A stretch of 59,724 nt of DNA from Ectocarpus siliculosus (GCA_000310025.1 FN649733.1:3777542-3837265), one strand, 5' to 3'; shown: positions 37,320-51,700, counted from the first letter of the stretch. Notes: generated by a model not told the origin, from the sequence alone. Program-made: numbers and translations.

Positions 37320-38056
37320 TTACTCCTCCTTGAAGCGCATCTCGAGTCGCTTCTTATCGGTCGTGATGCGTAGTAGCCAGTACGAGAAAGCCAGCACATG
37401 AGCGACCACCTTGTTCGTGGACAAGTGATGCGGTAGAAATGAAAAAAAGGTCACGCGGCGGAAAAGGAAAAAGCTTCTGCTGCAAGCTGCAAGTATGAAC
37501 AGAGGCGTCTGACTGGCTGGGGGCAGATAGGGCGCGAACCCTACCCGTACCTTGATTACTCTTGAAACACGTAACCGCTATTGCGAGCTATGGCTGACTT
37601 CATAGCGGTAGTCTACATTGATTGCCGTTTAGACACGCTGCAAGTAGAGTTGCAGCGTTGCAGCGGTAACAAGCGATTTTGGAACCTGTCCCGTAGTCCG
37701 CATCGGCAGATCGGCAGTCCCTACACAGCAGTAGTATCGTAGTATGACCGCTGTATCGAGCTAACGACCGCAGTACCCCCACAAAGGAGATAAACGGCAC
37801 CGTATGGAAGATACCACAGGGTGCTGAACCAACCAAGAATCATCGCGGCTCTCCCTACATCAAATAAGTCCACTATTGCAGAGCCATTGCTTGCTGCACA
37901 CCTGCTGTTGTGAGGGAGCAAAAGTTGAATTTCATCGACCACAGATTTGTAAAATAAACACCTCCACTCCTTTCCCGAGCTCACCAATCCGATCACGGCA
38001 TATTGGATGCCAACCGGTAGATTCCCCAGGCCCAATGCATTAGCGATGGCAGTCAT
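37320..38056 (-). CDS. possible small membrane protein, hypothetical
   Basis: Two pieces look coding. The first is ATG at 38056 to 37985, 24 mostly hydrophobic residues (NLPVGIQYAVIGL), ending at a good GTGAGC donor. The last ends at TAA 37320-37322 and reads KVVAHVLAFSYWLLRITTDK then KRLEMRFKEE, a hydrophobic helix followed by a charged tail typical of small membrane proteins. A hydrophobic stretch between them (AAMILGWFSTLWYLPYGAV, near 37775-37845) may be a middle exon, but I cannot chain all parts in phase. No family recognised. Confidence 0.35.
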
Positions 38057-38369
38057 GCTCCAAGAGAGGGTACCGTTAGTTTGTTGGCTTGGCGGGAGTT
38101 GGCGGGATCGGCGGGCGGGACCAGGCTGGTGGGAACCAAAAGGCTTGATCAAAGAACCGGGGATGGGGGAAGGGAAAGAGTTGTTCCGAGTTCTACTTTT
38201 AACTGGAGTTTTTTGCCGTTACGTCATTGGTTGTCATGTTGCCATGCATGTTCTTTCTCTCATGGTTCGCAACCAGCGAACGGGCGCATGATCTCCCGCC
38301 AAAAAAATGCGGTCTCCGTTCTCCCTCCCAACTCCCCAACCAACCACCACCCCTGCCTAGCACAGCAAG

Positions 38370-41300
38370 ATGGGCTGTGGCAAGAGCCGAGACTTCCCTG
38401 CACAGCCTCCACCCGCTGACAGCCGTCGGCCACGCCCATCTCGAGTATCTCGAGCAAAGCTGGACCTCGATGACAACAAGTCATCGCCCATCCTGCCGTT
38501 GAGCAAGAAAAGCGGGCGCGTACCTAACAACAACAGTGGCGGCTCATGCACCGGTGATGATCATGAAGCAGCTGCCTCTACTTCGCACATCCTTACCCCT
38601 GCAGTAACACCGCATGGTGACGCTGCTGCTGTCGCTGTACGTGTGCACAATCCTTCGGAGCCTCGTGTAGGCCGTTCGCCCAACAAAGGACCTCGGAGGA
38701 AGGGGTTGGATCATGAGCGGGCAAGAGAGGCCGCGTCCTGTTCGATGACTAGCACCAGGGAGCGGTCTGAATCTGGAGGTCTCGGAGACGGGGTTGGAGG
38801 GAAGGAGAATGAGACCCCAAGCCCAGCGACCGATCGTGTCCGAACATCAACGACAGGTTTGTTTGGGGGCAGCCAGAGAAGAACGAGTGCCCCGATGATT
38901 TGCAAGTTCAGGTCCGCCGTGTTGTATCCATGTCATGTGTGCCTGATGCTGTGGGCCTGCTCTATTTGATTGTAGGAGGAAACGTGGGCAACCACAAAAA
39001 AACATCTTCGAGTTGAATTTGACTGGTTGTTCAATATACTCCTCCTGTAGGGTACTACTGCTGTATGTCCGAGGGGTTATCTACCGTCAACCACACACGA
39101 GCCACACTGTAAATATTACATGAGACCATGTAACCATGTAGACCATATCTAAATCTGTGGGGAATTGGACAACAGTAATTTATCCGTTGTTTGCCGCACA
39201 GAGGAGGAGCGGTTCCACTACTACTGTGTACTGTACAACCCCCCCACAAAATTCTCAAACCCAAACAATCTGTCCATATAAAAGTAAACAAAAGTCAAAC
39301 GAAAACTGCCGATACGGTGGGGGTGTTCAGGTCTTTGTATTTACCCTTAAATGATGTGGACATCGTGGAGCAGGAATGTGCGTGCTGGCACGCTGAAATG
39401 TGCCGTTGTTCGGTCTCTCTCTGTGATTCATATCGAAGGCAGCGGCTGAGTGAGGACAGAAAAACGAAAAACCTGCACATAAATCGGCGTCCCGAGCATT
39501 CACCTGCTACTTCTACATGTTGCATGCGTATGTACACACCCCATCACAGACCCGATTTCCTGACCTTCAAGTTCTAAAGCAGTACAAAATGTGGCTCATA
39601 CCTAGCCGCCTTGGACGACCCGCAGTTCAGGAGATTGAGGCTCGTGGCGGCGAGTACAGCAGTGAAGAATGTTTGGTTCGGATCCAGATTCGTTTACGAA
39701 ATGGTTGGCGGCTGCCTTCAGTATCACTGGCGCCTCAGCAGCAGATCTGAGGATGGGTGCCAACGGGCACGTCGCCTCCAAATCACACCTACCTCACTGA
39801 TATACTTCGGAAGTACTTCATGGAAGGCATCCTAAGCCAGCGGCCTTCATCGCCTTGGGTTAAGACTGGTACCGATTTACGCCCTTGTCCCCGACAGACA
39901 GACGCAGACGAAAAAAATTGTCGTTCACCGCGCTCCCCGTGTCTGCATCGAGACATTCGATAAGCATGCTGTCACGTGTGTACCCCGCTCGTTGCTTTGT
40001 TGCTGAAGACAAGTTTGTCTCCGCTAGCACGTCGAACCTTGAGCGTGTGGACTCCTCCTGGTTTTCTACCGGTTGAAGGGGGCAAGGTCATGATGCCAAA
40101 CGCCTGGACAAGAGAACCTTGGTCTTCACGGCCAAACTATGCGCTAGTTGTTCAAAAGATTGCTGGTTCTCTAAGCATGTAGACCCACGTAGTACAAGTG
40201 GTGTCACGCGCAATCGCTCTTGTGCATTTCGATTCCGTTGGAGTTCGGATGCCCCTACGGTCTGTCATTTGCACCGTTTCGTAAACAGTCGTGCCCACCA
40301 TTGTGTGTACCTGCTCAAACCGGTGCCCCAGTAATCGTTCGACTTTTCGTACCCAACGGCGCTTTTCTTCCTGACGAACAGAAGATGCTCAGCCCGCAGG
40401 TCAAGGACACAAGCAGCAGCGGCACACACGGGAGAACAGCACCGCCGTGGGCGCCGCAACGAAAGAGGGAGCGGCCACCTGGCCTCCGCCCCCTCCTATT
40501 CCGCTAATCCTACACCTCTTTCTCGAGAACCACCGTCCTCGAGACGTATCGGCACTGCCTTCTGGCGGGAGCCGTGGCAGCAATGCCGGCGACGGGTCAT
40601 CATCAGTGCATCGTGTGTGGTTCACGGGTGGCTTGGCCTACGAGGGCCAGCTCCTCCGCCGAGAGGGAGGCGAGAAGCGCGTGCCCCATGGCTGGGGCAA
40701 CCTCACGTTCCCGGACAAGGGTTTCTACCAGGGGTGCTGGCACGGAGGCGTGGTGCACGGAAAGGGGGCACTGCACCTTCCCAACGGTAACTCTTACCTC
40801 GGGTCGTGGGCGTACGGGCGAAAACACGGCCTCGGGTCCTTCACTTGGGCGGACGGGTCAAGGCACGAGGGCTACTACTTGGCGGGCGAGAGGAGCGGCG
40901 TGGGGACAATGCACTACGCTTCGGGGGGCGTTTACGAGGGAGACTTCAAGGCCGGTCGTCGACATGGTGTGGGTCGGCTCGAGCTCGCTAGAGGGAGTCA
41001 TACTAGGTCCTACGACGGGGATTGGGAAAACGGTATGTAAGATTTTTTGCAGATTTGGGTACATGTATAAATATTTATGGTTTGTTGAGGTTCGCTGGGC
41101 TCTTTGCGTCGAAACACATAGCCTAAGCTTGGTGAGCTGTTGAGCTCGGGAAGGACACAACTGGCAGCGGGGCAGCCAGCCGTGGGCTGGTCCTGCTACC
41201 TGTTATTACCTTCATCTTGCATCGACCACTTGATGACACTGCTGTGCTCTCATGAGCCCACTCCGATGGATCCCTTGTAATGCATGTACACGTTCGGTCG

Positions 41301-42033
41301 ATCCCATGCTCATCTGTGTTCTTGAAATTCTGAGAAGAACCACAATGGTTAAACAATGGCGTGAGACAATCAATCGTCACTCCAACCGTCAACTTATCAC
41401 CAAGCACAAGACTCTTCTGGTTTAAACTTATCCCAAAACTTGTCCTGTATATGTACTGTCACCGAACCATACTGCTTGTTGGGTTTGATTTCACATAATT
41501 GCTATTATAACACATTCGGTTGACTTTATTTCCCTCACACTGTTCCAAATATTTCACTTGTAGATTTGCCGCACGGCCACGGCGTGTTCGTCGACACGGC
41601 GGAAGGCGAGCGCTTCTGCGGCGCCTGGCGACATGGCATCAGGTCGGGGGCGGGCACGCTGGTGCAGGGGCGGCTGGAAAAAGAAAAACGTCAGAAGGGC
41701 GGGGAAGACACGGGCGAGGAAGCGGAGCGGGAAGACGAAGCGTCGTCGGAACTCGCCTGGTACTCGGGCAACTTCGAGCACGGTTTACCCCACGGCGACG
41801 GTACGATGACATATTGCGGGGCTACGTTTTGCGGTCACGTGGAGCAGGGAGTTCCCCACGGGGGTGGAAAGATTGATTTCGGGGAGAAGAGCGGGTTCTC
41901 TTCTGGAGTTTTTGAGGGGTCATGGATCGACGGAGTTCCATGTGGCAGTGGTAGGTGGTGGTACAAGCAGAGCGGGGTCGCGTTGGACTGTACCTTCGAA
42001 CAGGGTTACTCGCGGAAAATCTGGTCCACTTGA
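38370..42033 (+). CDS. MORN-repeat protein with MGCGKS N-terminus
   Basis: The first exon, 38370-38911, starts MGCGKSRDF: Gly2 and Ser6 fit an N-myristoylation site and Cys3 could be palmitoylated, which would place the protein on membranes. The rest of this exon (about 180 residues) is Ser/Pro/Arg-rich and probably disordered. About 1.5 kb later, exons from about 40393 or 40400 to 41032 and 41564-42033 encode some ten MORN repeats: YEGQL...PHGWGNL, YQGCWHGGVVHGKG, YLGSWAYGRKHGLG, YEGDFKAGRRHGVG, YDGDWENGDLPHGHG, CGAWRHGIRSGAG, YSGNFEHGLPHGDG and FEGSWIDGVPCGSG. MORN repeats bind membranes or act as scaffolds. The junction between the last two exons is exact (AACG|AT). The exons linking 38911 to 40393 were not found, so these could be two genes. 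Confidence 0.65.
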
Positions 42034-44747
42034 CTATAATAGTCGAGGTGAAGCTTTTTCATGCTGATAGCATTCGACTCGGATGGGCTTCTTTGCCCTG
42101 TCGATAAATATTCGTCTCTAAGGGGGCTGGTGTAGTTCTGAGTGTAGATGTTTTGACCTCGAGGTATTATTAGGTGGGCATTGGCGTAGTGTCCAGGAAG
42201 CCTGAAAGTATTTGGCATGGCATGTTCAACCTTTTGGCCTCTCTGGCGTCGAAAAACACGTCGACAGCAGGCCAGCAGGCCAGCACCAGCATGAACGTCG
42301 ATGTGGCGATAGACTACTTAGTGGTTGAGCCATGGCTACATCATTGCAATTGCATCGACGTGCGGCGGGGGTGACCGACTTCCCATGCCATGTATGTACA
42401 AATTTCGGTGCACCGCTGGGGAGCTTCCTCGCAGACTGCACCAAGGAAAGTCGTTCGTGTGAAGTTGTCGACATGATCGCATTATTTTGGTGGAGACGGG
42501 CCTTCAGACGTCGTGTAGAGTAGGATGTCGGATGTCGCACAAGGATGTAAGGCCTTTGTTTGTCCGGCCGACCGGAGCCAATCTATCCCTCTGTCCTGTC
42601 TGTCTCTCTCGTGCGTGTCGCCGGCGATTACTTACCTGTACAAGGGATCCGTGTCGTGTCGTGTCGTGTCGGCCGTGTGGTGTGGTGTGTCTGTCTCTGT
42701 CGATTCGCTGATTGCCTGTGACTCTTGTCTCCTTTGTTATCGAATATTGTAGGGATCATGTGCTGAACGATCTTGGATATTGGTTAAAATATTAGAAGAA
42801 AAAGTCGAGCACCCCCGTAAGATAGATGTGTGTTAGTCGTGCGCTCTATCACGTGTACACAGTTACAGTTTGTAGTTTTGATTGATACCTGTGTGGTGCA
42901 CGGCAGTGCGAGTTTTTTGTGTACGGGTATACCCCCCGTGGCCAGAGGTCAGGCAGGTTGTGGGTAGGTCGGGCACCGGTTACTAACCTGGGGGGGGGAG
43001 GTTGCGCACCCCAAAGCCCCAAAGTGGGCAGGCATTCCGGTATCTCGGAGAGTGGCTAACATGGTGGGCTGGCAGCATAGACAAAAAATGTGTTAAGTAA
43101 GGTTGATCCCGGCCTCTCAACCTCCCCACACTACCCACCAGTGATAATAGGAGTGTGTGTCGGTCAGTTGCGAATGAATGCCAACGCACACAACCTGGCT
43201 AAAATGTGTGGGATCCCCCAAAAACTCTGGATCGGGCGTAGCATATTCAGTTGACATGTACAACCCTCGCTCACATGAAAAATCACCGGGGTGTTGACGG
43301 TAATTATCACTTGTGGAATGTGTGCCGTTACGAAGAAGCGGGATATGCAGTTCGTTGTATTGCCAGGACGAAAATATGTAGACCACACGCCTTGCCTCGC
43401 ATTTTGCGTGTACCGTGTGGCTCGTGGATACACAGCTCAGGAAGAGAGGCTGACGCCGCACGTCGGAAGAGAACAAAGCAGTGAGGAGTGGGGAAGGTTT
43501 TCCACATCTGTGTGTCTCTTCTCCTTACGCGAGACTCGCATACCGGGCAGACAGAGTGCTCTGGAGATGGAAAGATGGAAGATGCAGAGAAGACCAAGAT
43601 GGGACCTTTGCTTTCTGGCGCTCTTTTCGGTGCAGATAGGATAAGCTATCCGTGCCCCAGCCGCCAAGACCACCCGTAGTAGTCAGTCGTGCTTCTCGAG
43701 CGGGCCTCCTCTCAACGACGGCAACCAACACGCACGCTGCTTCATCGAACAGGAGGGGCAAGACGACCCGATGTTCTTTCAATTATTAGGTGCTTCACGC
43801 AGCGCACTGTCCGGCACTCACACTGGACCAACGTGCACCACTCAACAACCGGCATTCTACATTACACACACCGTTACTCTGCGCTGCCGCCACGGGGAGG
43901 GAGATGTGAGATGTGGATGCCTGACGGCGCCAAAACGAGAAGAGGACAGGACAAACGTAAGACAAGACAAAACACGGGAGATATACCAACAAACAGGAAA
44001 ATTCTTGCATGCCATGCTCCTACCGCTGTAGCATACGTACGAATACAATTAGTAGATTCTGAGAGCTCTCCTGGATTAGAAAGCAACAATACAGGCATAG
44101 GCTGCCCGAAGAACGAAAGCAACCTAGGTTGACACTAGATACGCCGGGGTAGTCATAGTCATAGTCATAGCGCGTTGTGCAAGCAAAAAGAAATATCCCC
44201 CTCGTACATGAACCAAGACAAAATCAAAGGGGGCCGGAGCCACAACCACGGTGGAACTGCACAAAAAACACAACAGTAGTATTAATAGTGTCCTTCCGTT
44301 GAATCCTTCCCTTATCACCCTATTACCAGCGTCATGCGACATAGTTCTACACCCACTACAGAACCGCGCTTGCACTACTGTTAAGAGGAATAATACTACG
44401 ACAACGGAGGGCTTGACGCGAATCGCCGCCAAATGTGCCACGCTTAACGACCGACACAAACCACCCCCGCCGGTGCCAAGAGATTGATTGCTATCTACGA
44501 CGCGCCTGCCTATACCACGCATATCCCTACCATCGACTGGAGACGTGCATGCATCGCTTGACCGGGTGCACGTGTCCGTTCGAGCAGGCCTTATTTCCCC
44601 TTCTCCTTCTCCCTCCCTCAACGACGTGCTTTGTTCCGGTAGCCCCCTAGTATAGTAACCATCGTGCCATTGAACTTTTCTGGATCGATCTTTCCTCGTG
44701 CAATCAATCGACCAACATTGTTGAATGGATTTCATCTGTCCCGAGCG
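42034..44747. other. convergent intergenic region, no gene recognised
   Basis: About 2.7 kb between the stop codons of the MORN gene and the myosin gene, which converge. Short frames on both strands, including a 203-codon one at 44124-44735 (-), have no family motif. Low-complexity parts are a GTGTC-rich stretch (42640-42700) and a short GTCATA repeat at 44152-44170. It probably holds both 3' UTRs. Confidence 0.5.
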
Positions 44748-46329
44748 CTAAATATCGCGAATGTTGAGCGGCACCCAGCCTCTTCCCTCGGCCAGCTTGA
44801 TGAACACGACACCTGCATAGACGGAATGACAAAATGGGCGGTAGATTGTGGGAACAACATATTGCAAGAACGTGGTTTACGAAAACAAGGAAATTTCAGA
44901 GAAATCTAAGGTAAAATCAGAAAAACTACCCACATTAATATTACGCCAAGAGAAGTACACAGTAAAGAGGGTATCCCACACATTCTCAAGATGAAAGGTT
45001 GCAGTGACATGACGTGACATGACGTCCCTTGAGCCTTACCGGAGTCTGCTCCCGCAGGAGTAAACTTCTCGACCGCCTGAACACGGTCTCCCGGGTCCAG
45101 CACCTCGCCCTGTCGACAGATAAGGCAGACAAGACGGACAAGGACAAGACACATCAATAAATACCATTGGTTGCAAACAAGATTGGAACCGTTTCATTGA
45201 TCTCGGTCTTGTGGCGGTGGTGGCGGTGGTGGTGGTGGTGGTAGTGGTAGTGGTAGTGGTAGTGGTGGATGTCTTCGGCCAAGCAGCAAGACAGGAGGAG
45301 GAGGGGGTGGAGGGGCACAGGAAACTGGTCTCGCGCACCGTATCAAATGGTATGGTATTTGTTACAGTAGCTTGTGTTCTTTTTTAGGAATGCCGTGCGT
45401 TCAGCGGTGCACGACCCGATCAATTCTAGCGAGACGCAGAGACGGGGGGGGGGCAAATGACACCATAAATACATGCCTCGCCGTCCGCAATCATCACATA
45501 CTGTATTAAATAGGACAGCGACGTCAAGAGTCCGTCCAACGGGTAGGTACGGTCATGTTGGTTCGTTGGTGCACTACTCACCGTGACCTCGGAGGCTGTG
45601 GCGGGACCGCAGAGCACGTGCGTACCCTGTTCTTGGTTCCTCGGCAATTCGTACACGCGCCTGTGTCGCAAGCAAGCCACAACAAGGCACCACAGCATTG
45701 GGGATAAAAACAAACGCAGACAGATTCGGCGGTGGTTTCGCTTGCGTGCAGACAAAAAAAGACATGTCCGTCCAAAAACTAGACAAAAAATAGTGGCACC
45801 AGGGAGAGATACTAGCAACACGGCTAGCAGCTTCTCTGCGACAAAGAAAATACAGACCCAAACAGTTTTTCTGCTACAATGTACAAGCTAAGCTCCGCAT
45901 ACGACGAGACAGCGGTACAAGCGCACGTTCGATCTGGTATACTACGATACAAAAACACGAGTGCCATGTACCATAGAAAACAAACAACGGGAGAGAACTG
46001 GATGGCTCATCGGAGTCAACGTATGCTTGAGTAAGGGCAAGCGTGTGGTACAGTACGTATCGTATCATCGGTGTTGGAAGTGTTCTCAAACCACTCACGT
46101 GTCCTCAACAATGTCCCCGGCCACCTGCTCCAAGCACGGCTCCCCGTCCTTGCTGTGCCTCCCGCAGGTCCACCCTCTTTCATCGGCAAGCCTCAGCCAG
46201 AGGTGGTCTTCTCCCACAGGCAAAAGCTGCACCAACCGCACGATACAGAGAGATCAAATCAAGACACGGAGAGCCTAATCCCAGCCAGCCACAAAGAGAG
46301 CCTAATTCCAGACACACACAGAGAATGAG

Positions 46330-46363
<34 letters not shown>

Positions 46364-48672
46364 GAACAGATCCACACACCTGCACGACCTCGACGACTTC
46401 CATGGGGAAGACGCCTTCTCCGGTGCGAGGCGCCCCTTCCTCCGGGTGTGTGTAGATCCACTGCGATGCGCCATTCTCGGGCATGCCGTAGAAGAAGCGC
46501 CCCTTCGTCCTGACAACACAACAAGCAACGAACAAGAAACAAACAACAAGAAACAAACCAGTGCAAATACAGCATGCGTTTCATGAGAGGAGTTTAGTCA
46601 CGTTATTTGTTGGTCTTGTTCGTTTTTCCGGCCGGACTGGATTGTCCCTGTTGCTCTCTTTCGGTTCTTGAGTGGTTCGGTGATCGAGGTGTTAGTACCG
46701 CTCCGAACAACGGGAAGGCAAGCTGCTTTCTCTCCCGGGGGGCAGGTGTGCCAGAGAGTGTTTCTCTTTCGAAACTTCGAAATAGCCGGTGCAAGAGACA
46801 GCCAACATGCAACATGAGGAGTGGTTCAGGCACAGAGAGAGAGTGAGAGATAGAGCTGCGGCAGCAAGGTGGCACACCAACCAAAAAAACCGGTGGTGTC
46901 ACGTCTTCTTCAACAAAACATAGTATTGTAGTGCAAGGAAAAGATTAGTTGGCTTCTTTCGAGAAGTCACACATGATTGCATTGCATTCATATCTGTTTT
47001 GTTCCTCAGGGTAAAGGCGGCGATGCTACAGGGTATCAGCTTCACCACCGCTACAAACGGCTTCCTCACACGTGAGTGAGCGTACAGGCTGGGTCAGAAT
47101 CACATTGGGGGCCTCCCGTAGCATACGACCAAGTAAGGCACAGGGCTACACAACACGAAGGCATGCACACACACAACAAAAACTCGGTACGACAACGTGA
47201 CTGGTGACGTACCCTTGGCCCCAGTAGTTGTCCGCCGGCGGCGTGAAGTTCTTGAGGAACAGGCTGTAGACCTGTGCGTTGATCGCCGTCATCCACTGCG
47301 TCATCTGGTCGTGGTCCTGGGCAATGAGGAACCATGCGTTCTGCTCGCAATCGCAACGGAGAGAGAGAGAGAGAGAGATTGATTGGTCAAGGCACGACGG
47401 GACAAAAAAAAGATATATTAGCGGGGCACGTAGGCAGAAAACAAGAACATGGCAGGTAGCGGTTGGAATACAAGGTACCACGTATCTGGGGAACGCGTTG
47501 AGTTTGAGTGAGACCGGGAATGTTAATGCTGCGATCTCAAATCTGACCAACGGACTATTTCCACTGCCACCGCCGTACGTACTTCATGGCTTGTCGCGAA
47601 ACCACAGCCAACCGTATGCGTAGCGTGTAACGTTGGCCAAATCCAACACAAAAAACTCAAAACGACAGCATCGAAATCGAGCGGCACGCAGCCGACCTTA
47701 AACCCTGAACCACTACATGCACGTCTTGTCTTCGCACGCGTCTTTTCTTCCATAACATTCACAATACATAGTCCATGCTTCGATGTCATCGCGACTGATG
47801 TTGTTGTTGTTGTCTTCACATTTAAAAAACCGTTCCGGTCTCCGCTCAGTACCTTCTAATGTCCGTACTATACTATAGTATAACAGTCCAACTGACGCGG
47901 AAGCCTTCCGTGGTCACAAGCCAACTGTCCCACCAAACGGGGGGGTACACCTTTCAGAGAAAAAAAAAAAAAATGGACACCAGAAAATATCGCTCCAAGG
48001 CGCGATCGATACCACCAATAAAGACAAAGAAAACGAAAGCCATCACGTCAATGTTTAAGCTCACCTGGCCCGTGCGTACACAGAAGCAGCACTTGGTGTT
48101 GGTGAAGGCCGTAGTAGAGTGAGGCTTCAGCTCAAGCGTCTGCGCGCAAGCGACAGCGGAATGCCGTACGCAGACGTCGTCGAAGCATCAATAATACCCA
48201 TACCCGGAGGGAAGGAAGGGGACAGGTTTGATTCGTTTGATTGGTTTGGTTCAACGTGAGCGATCGACCGTGTACCATGCCGAGACCGGCGATGACACAT
48301 GGAGCCCCCGCAGGGTTATTTTCTGGATACCCTACTAGAAACACAGCAAGAGCAGTCAAGCCTTTTTGGACCTCAAGGTGAGACTTCGTGCCTCTTTTCT
48401 TACTGAAACGTGGTCGGTTCGTACGCATTATCTCCACCGATAGATCCATGTACCTACGCGCCGATCACGCAAGCACAACACCCTACAGCAAGGACGTAAT
48501 CACCTTGCGCTTGCGTGTCCCGACGAGGGACTTCTTGTCGTAGTGGGTCAAGAAACCGTCGTCCAGCTTGAAGTAGTACGTCTGCCATCGTGCCGTGAAC
48601 CTCTTCTGCTTCATCAGGTGGCCCTGTTGTACATAGGAAGGTGAACGGCCCAGTAGCACAGCAGCATCGAGT

Positions 48673-48708
<36 letters not shown>

Positions 48709-51700
48709 GGGGGGGCGCCGTCGCTTGAGTGTAGGTACACAAGTTGGCCGTGACTAGACCTGACGGAGTCGGGATACATACCACCAAGGCTCTAGAAATA
48801 GAAATACATTAAAAACTACCTCCGTTCCAGGGAGAAGCGACAGCTTGGCTGTATTGTAAGAAGAACGCGAGGATGGGGATTGGAGGATTGATCAATAGTG
48901 TTCCTTGCCTGTTCCCTGAGAGAGGCGGTGCCACGAAATGCGCACGCACAAGAACAACCCCCCCAAAACCACGAATCCACACCCAAGCACAGCAGCAGTG
49001 GGTCTGCTTGTAATACAATACATACCTCCATCATGCCCCCTTCCATTGCTTCTTGGAACACGGTCTCGAAGTGGTTCCGGCCAGCCGCAGACTTGGGTCC
49101 AAGCCTCGTCGAAACCATCTTCGAAGAGGTGGCATCGTTCTCCGAGCTCTGCTTGGGAGGGGGGCTGCGAAGGGCGCCACACGGATAGGAAAACAGTTTG
49201 GGTGCTGTTCAGCTCGAATCTGAGTCCCTCCCGGCAGAACGGGGTGGGCAAGGCAATCTGCATGCCTTCGGTTCACTAAAGTTTGCAAGTCTTCCTGGTG
49301 TCGGGTGACCTACCGGGCTATCCATGGGTGGATGTTGACCGCACGCTGGTAGTTTACAAACTTGAAGAACATGTCATTGACGATCGATCGTGCGGTTATG
49401 GTTGACTGCCTTGGTGGTGTGGGTGTTTCGAACGCCGTAGCCGCAAGCCTCAGCCAGTCCCGCGGTGCTCGTCCTTAGGACATGCAATGGTTATGGTTGC
49501 CAGACACTCAAAAAGTCTGATCCATGTAAGGAGTACCAACCCTGAATAGTAGTCCGTGGTACAAAACTGCGACCTGACCACATGATCTCCAATGAGCCCC
49601 GAGATTAACATGTATCAAAACCATCAAACCACACCCGACCACGCGATCGATCCATGGTGTTTACCTGGGTTCCGGGGTCCTGATCATCTGCGAGCCGAGG
49701 AGATCCTTAACCGACGCCGTGCGCCTGCGCGACAAGCCGCGAGTCTGCGGGGCCTTCGATACGAGGTCGCCGTGACCATCCTGCTCCCGGCAGAAAGACA
49801 GGCAGAAAGACAAGACAGCGAGTAGAACAACAAGACAACAAGCGTCGCATTCAAAAGTTGCCAACGGCAACATACATTTCCTCCGTTTCATCCAGCCTCA
49901 GCCTCGACGGCAGTACCTTCCTTCGCTTGGAAAAAACAAGTCAAGGCCTCGCCCGGCGGCCAACAAAGAGCCATCCTCTGGCTTGGCCTGTTACCCATGG
50001 TGTCGACGTCTGGCTGTGCTAACAATTACCTCGTCGACGTTTTTGTCCGTGATGTCCATGACCGATAGTTTCTCCGAAGCACTGGCGGCGGCTGCGGCGG
50101 CGGCCTGTTGTTTTTCTGTCTCTGCCGCAGCAGCGGCGGCAGCGGCGGCCTCCTGCTTTTGCTTCTCTACGGAGGCAGCGGCGGCAGCGGCGGCGGCAGC
50201 GGCCGCTTCCTTCTCCCTGGCCTTCGCCTTCTCTTCCTCCGCCATCTTGGCCTCCTTTGCCTTCTCCTCCTCGTCATTCGCCGCCTTCACCAGCACCTTG
50301 AACGCGCTGCATCAACCAGCCGCACGAAAGACAAGAAAAAAAAAACGCGATATGCATACGCACACACCGAAAAGAACAGACACAAGACAAGCAACAGCGG
50401 ACGTCAGTTTCCTTCGTTCCTCGTGTGCTAAGAATTTGTTTTGTTGCTCATGGCACACGTTGACGAGGCAACCTTTCCCTCTTCCGCCCGATTACTGTAA
50501 GCTTGCAGCTATTACCCTTGGTCGTGTCCCCGAGGATAACTTGATAAGTTTTTTACCCGTGCCTTTAATTGTCCCAAACACTTAAAAGCCGTGGGACGCC
50601 ATGGACCGCGCTTCTTTGGAGGAAAGAGCCTCGTTACACAACTCCAACTCTTCCCTTGCTACAGTACTCCTTCGAAGCCATCGATCGCAGCGACAACATC
50701 ATTGGGTACTGCCTGCGGCTTCCGCTGAGGTTGGCATCGTGCCCACGACCCAGCCAAAAACCGGGGGGAACCAGGACAGACTTTCCCACACAACCACCAC
50801 GCACCTTTTCCCCCACGGCACCTCTCGCCCTCACGGGGTCCCAGATCATGGCCATTTTCGTGTTTTCAACCGCACTGAGACTGACGTCTTTTCGTTGGTC
50901 AGTCGGTTAGCGCGGTCGATGTTAACAACAAAAAAAACACGCAAAGACAGCGCACACCTGAATGAAGCCGCCGCCTTCTGCCCAGCGGCCGCCACGCTCC
51001 CCACCGCGGCCTTCGCCTTCTCGAACGACTGCTTCTGCAACTGGGAGGCCTGCGCCGCCGTCTTGGCCCCGATCAACACCACGCGAGCCTGTCCGTCGAA
51101 CACCGCGGCCTTTGCGGTGGCGGCCGAAGCCATCTCCTCCGTCTTCTGCACTTGGCACTTGTCGGCGGCCTCCTGGGCGCCCTGGGCCAGCGCCTTCACC
51201 TCCTTGAAGGAGGCCTTGAGCCTGTTGAGGCCGTCCTCGAGCCTGCGCAGCGCGGTCGCTTCGTCGCCTCCCTTGACCGTCTTGATGTCCGCTTCCAACT
51301 CGGAGGCCCTGGCCGCGTGTGTGTGGGCAGCCGGGAGGCGAGACAGCGCGTTAGCCAGCGAGGTTTGGAGTTCATTCAGCCAACGGCGCAACAAACGGTG
51401 TTGTCGACGCTGGTTGGGTTTTCGCTGCTCCCACACCAGTGACCCTAGTCTATAAAAGTCTACAGGACCCAAACCACGACTGGGTAGGGCATGGCACGGC
51501 ATGGCTTTGGAACAAGATCGGCGACAACGATCGGGGTCGGTCAGGACTACCGGCGGGAGCACAGCTTGGCAAGGCAAAACGCCGGCTGGCGGCCAAAGTT
51601 CTTCGGCCGTCGCCAGCCGATACGATGTCCGCTTCACATGATTTTTATCCGTATCATGCACTCTGCCACCCAAAGAATATAGATGCATACTTTGCAAGGA

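Noticed and set aside
37196-37399. 67-codon frame read in the default minus-strand frame
   Set aside because: Another frame of the same stretch gives a hydrophobic helix plus charged tail with a natural stop, which fits a gene end better.
39611-39835. Frame in the MORN gene gap (VWFGSRFVYEMVGG region)
   Set aside because: Possible exon, but I could not join it in phase to the first or the MORN exon, and it matches nothing I know.
44124-44735. 203-codon minus-strand frame
   Set aside because: It lies just after the myosin stop codon, in the likely 3' UTR, and shows no family motif.
48483-48779. Open frame with a Leu run upstream of the PH-domain exon
   Set aside because: The Leu run comes from the intronic AGC repeat; the PH exon starts at an acceptor after the repeat.
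49895-49945. Possible extra myosin exon (VLPSRLRLDETEE)
   Set aside because: Good-looking coding stretch, but no acceptor/donor pair keeps the phase with the exons at 50030 and 49780.
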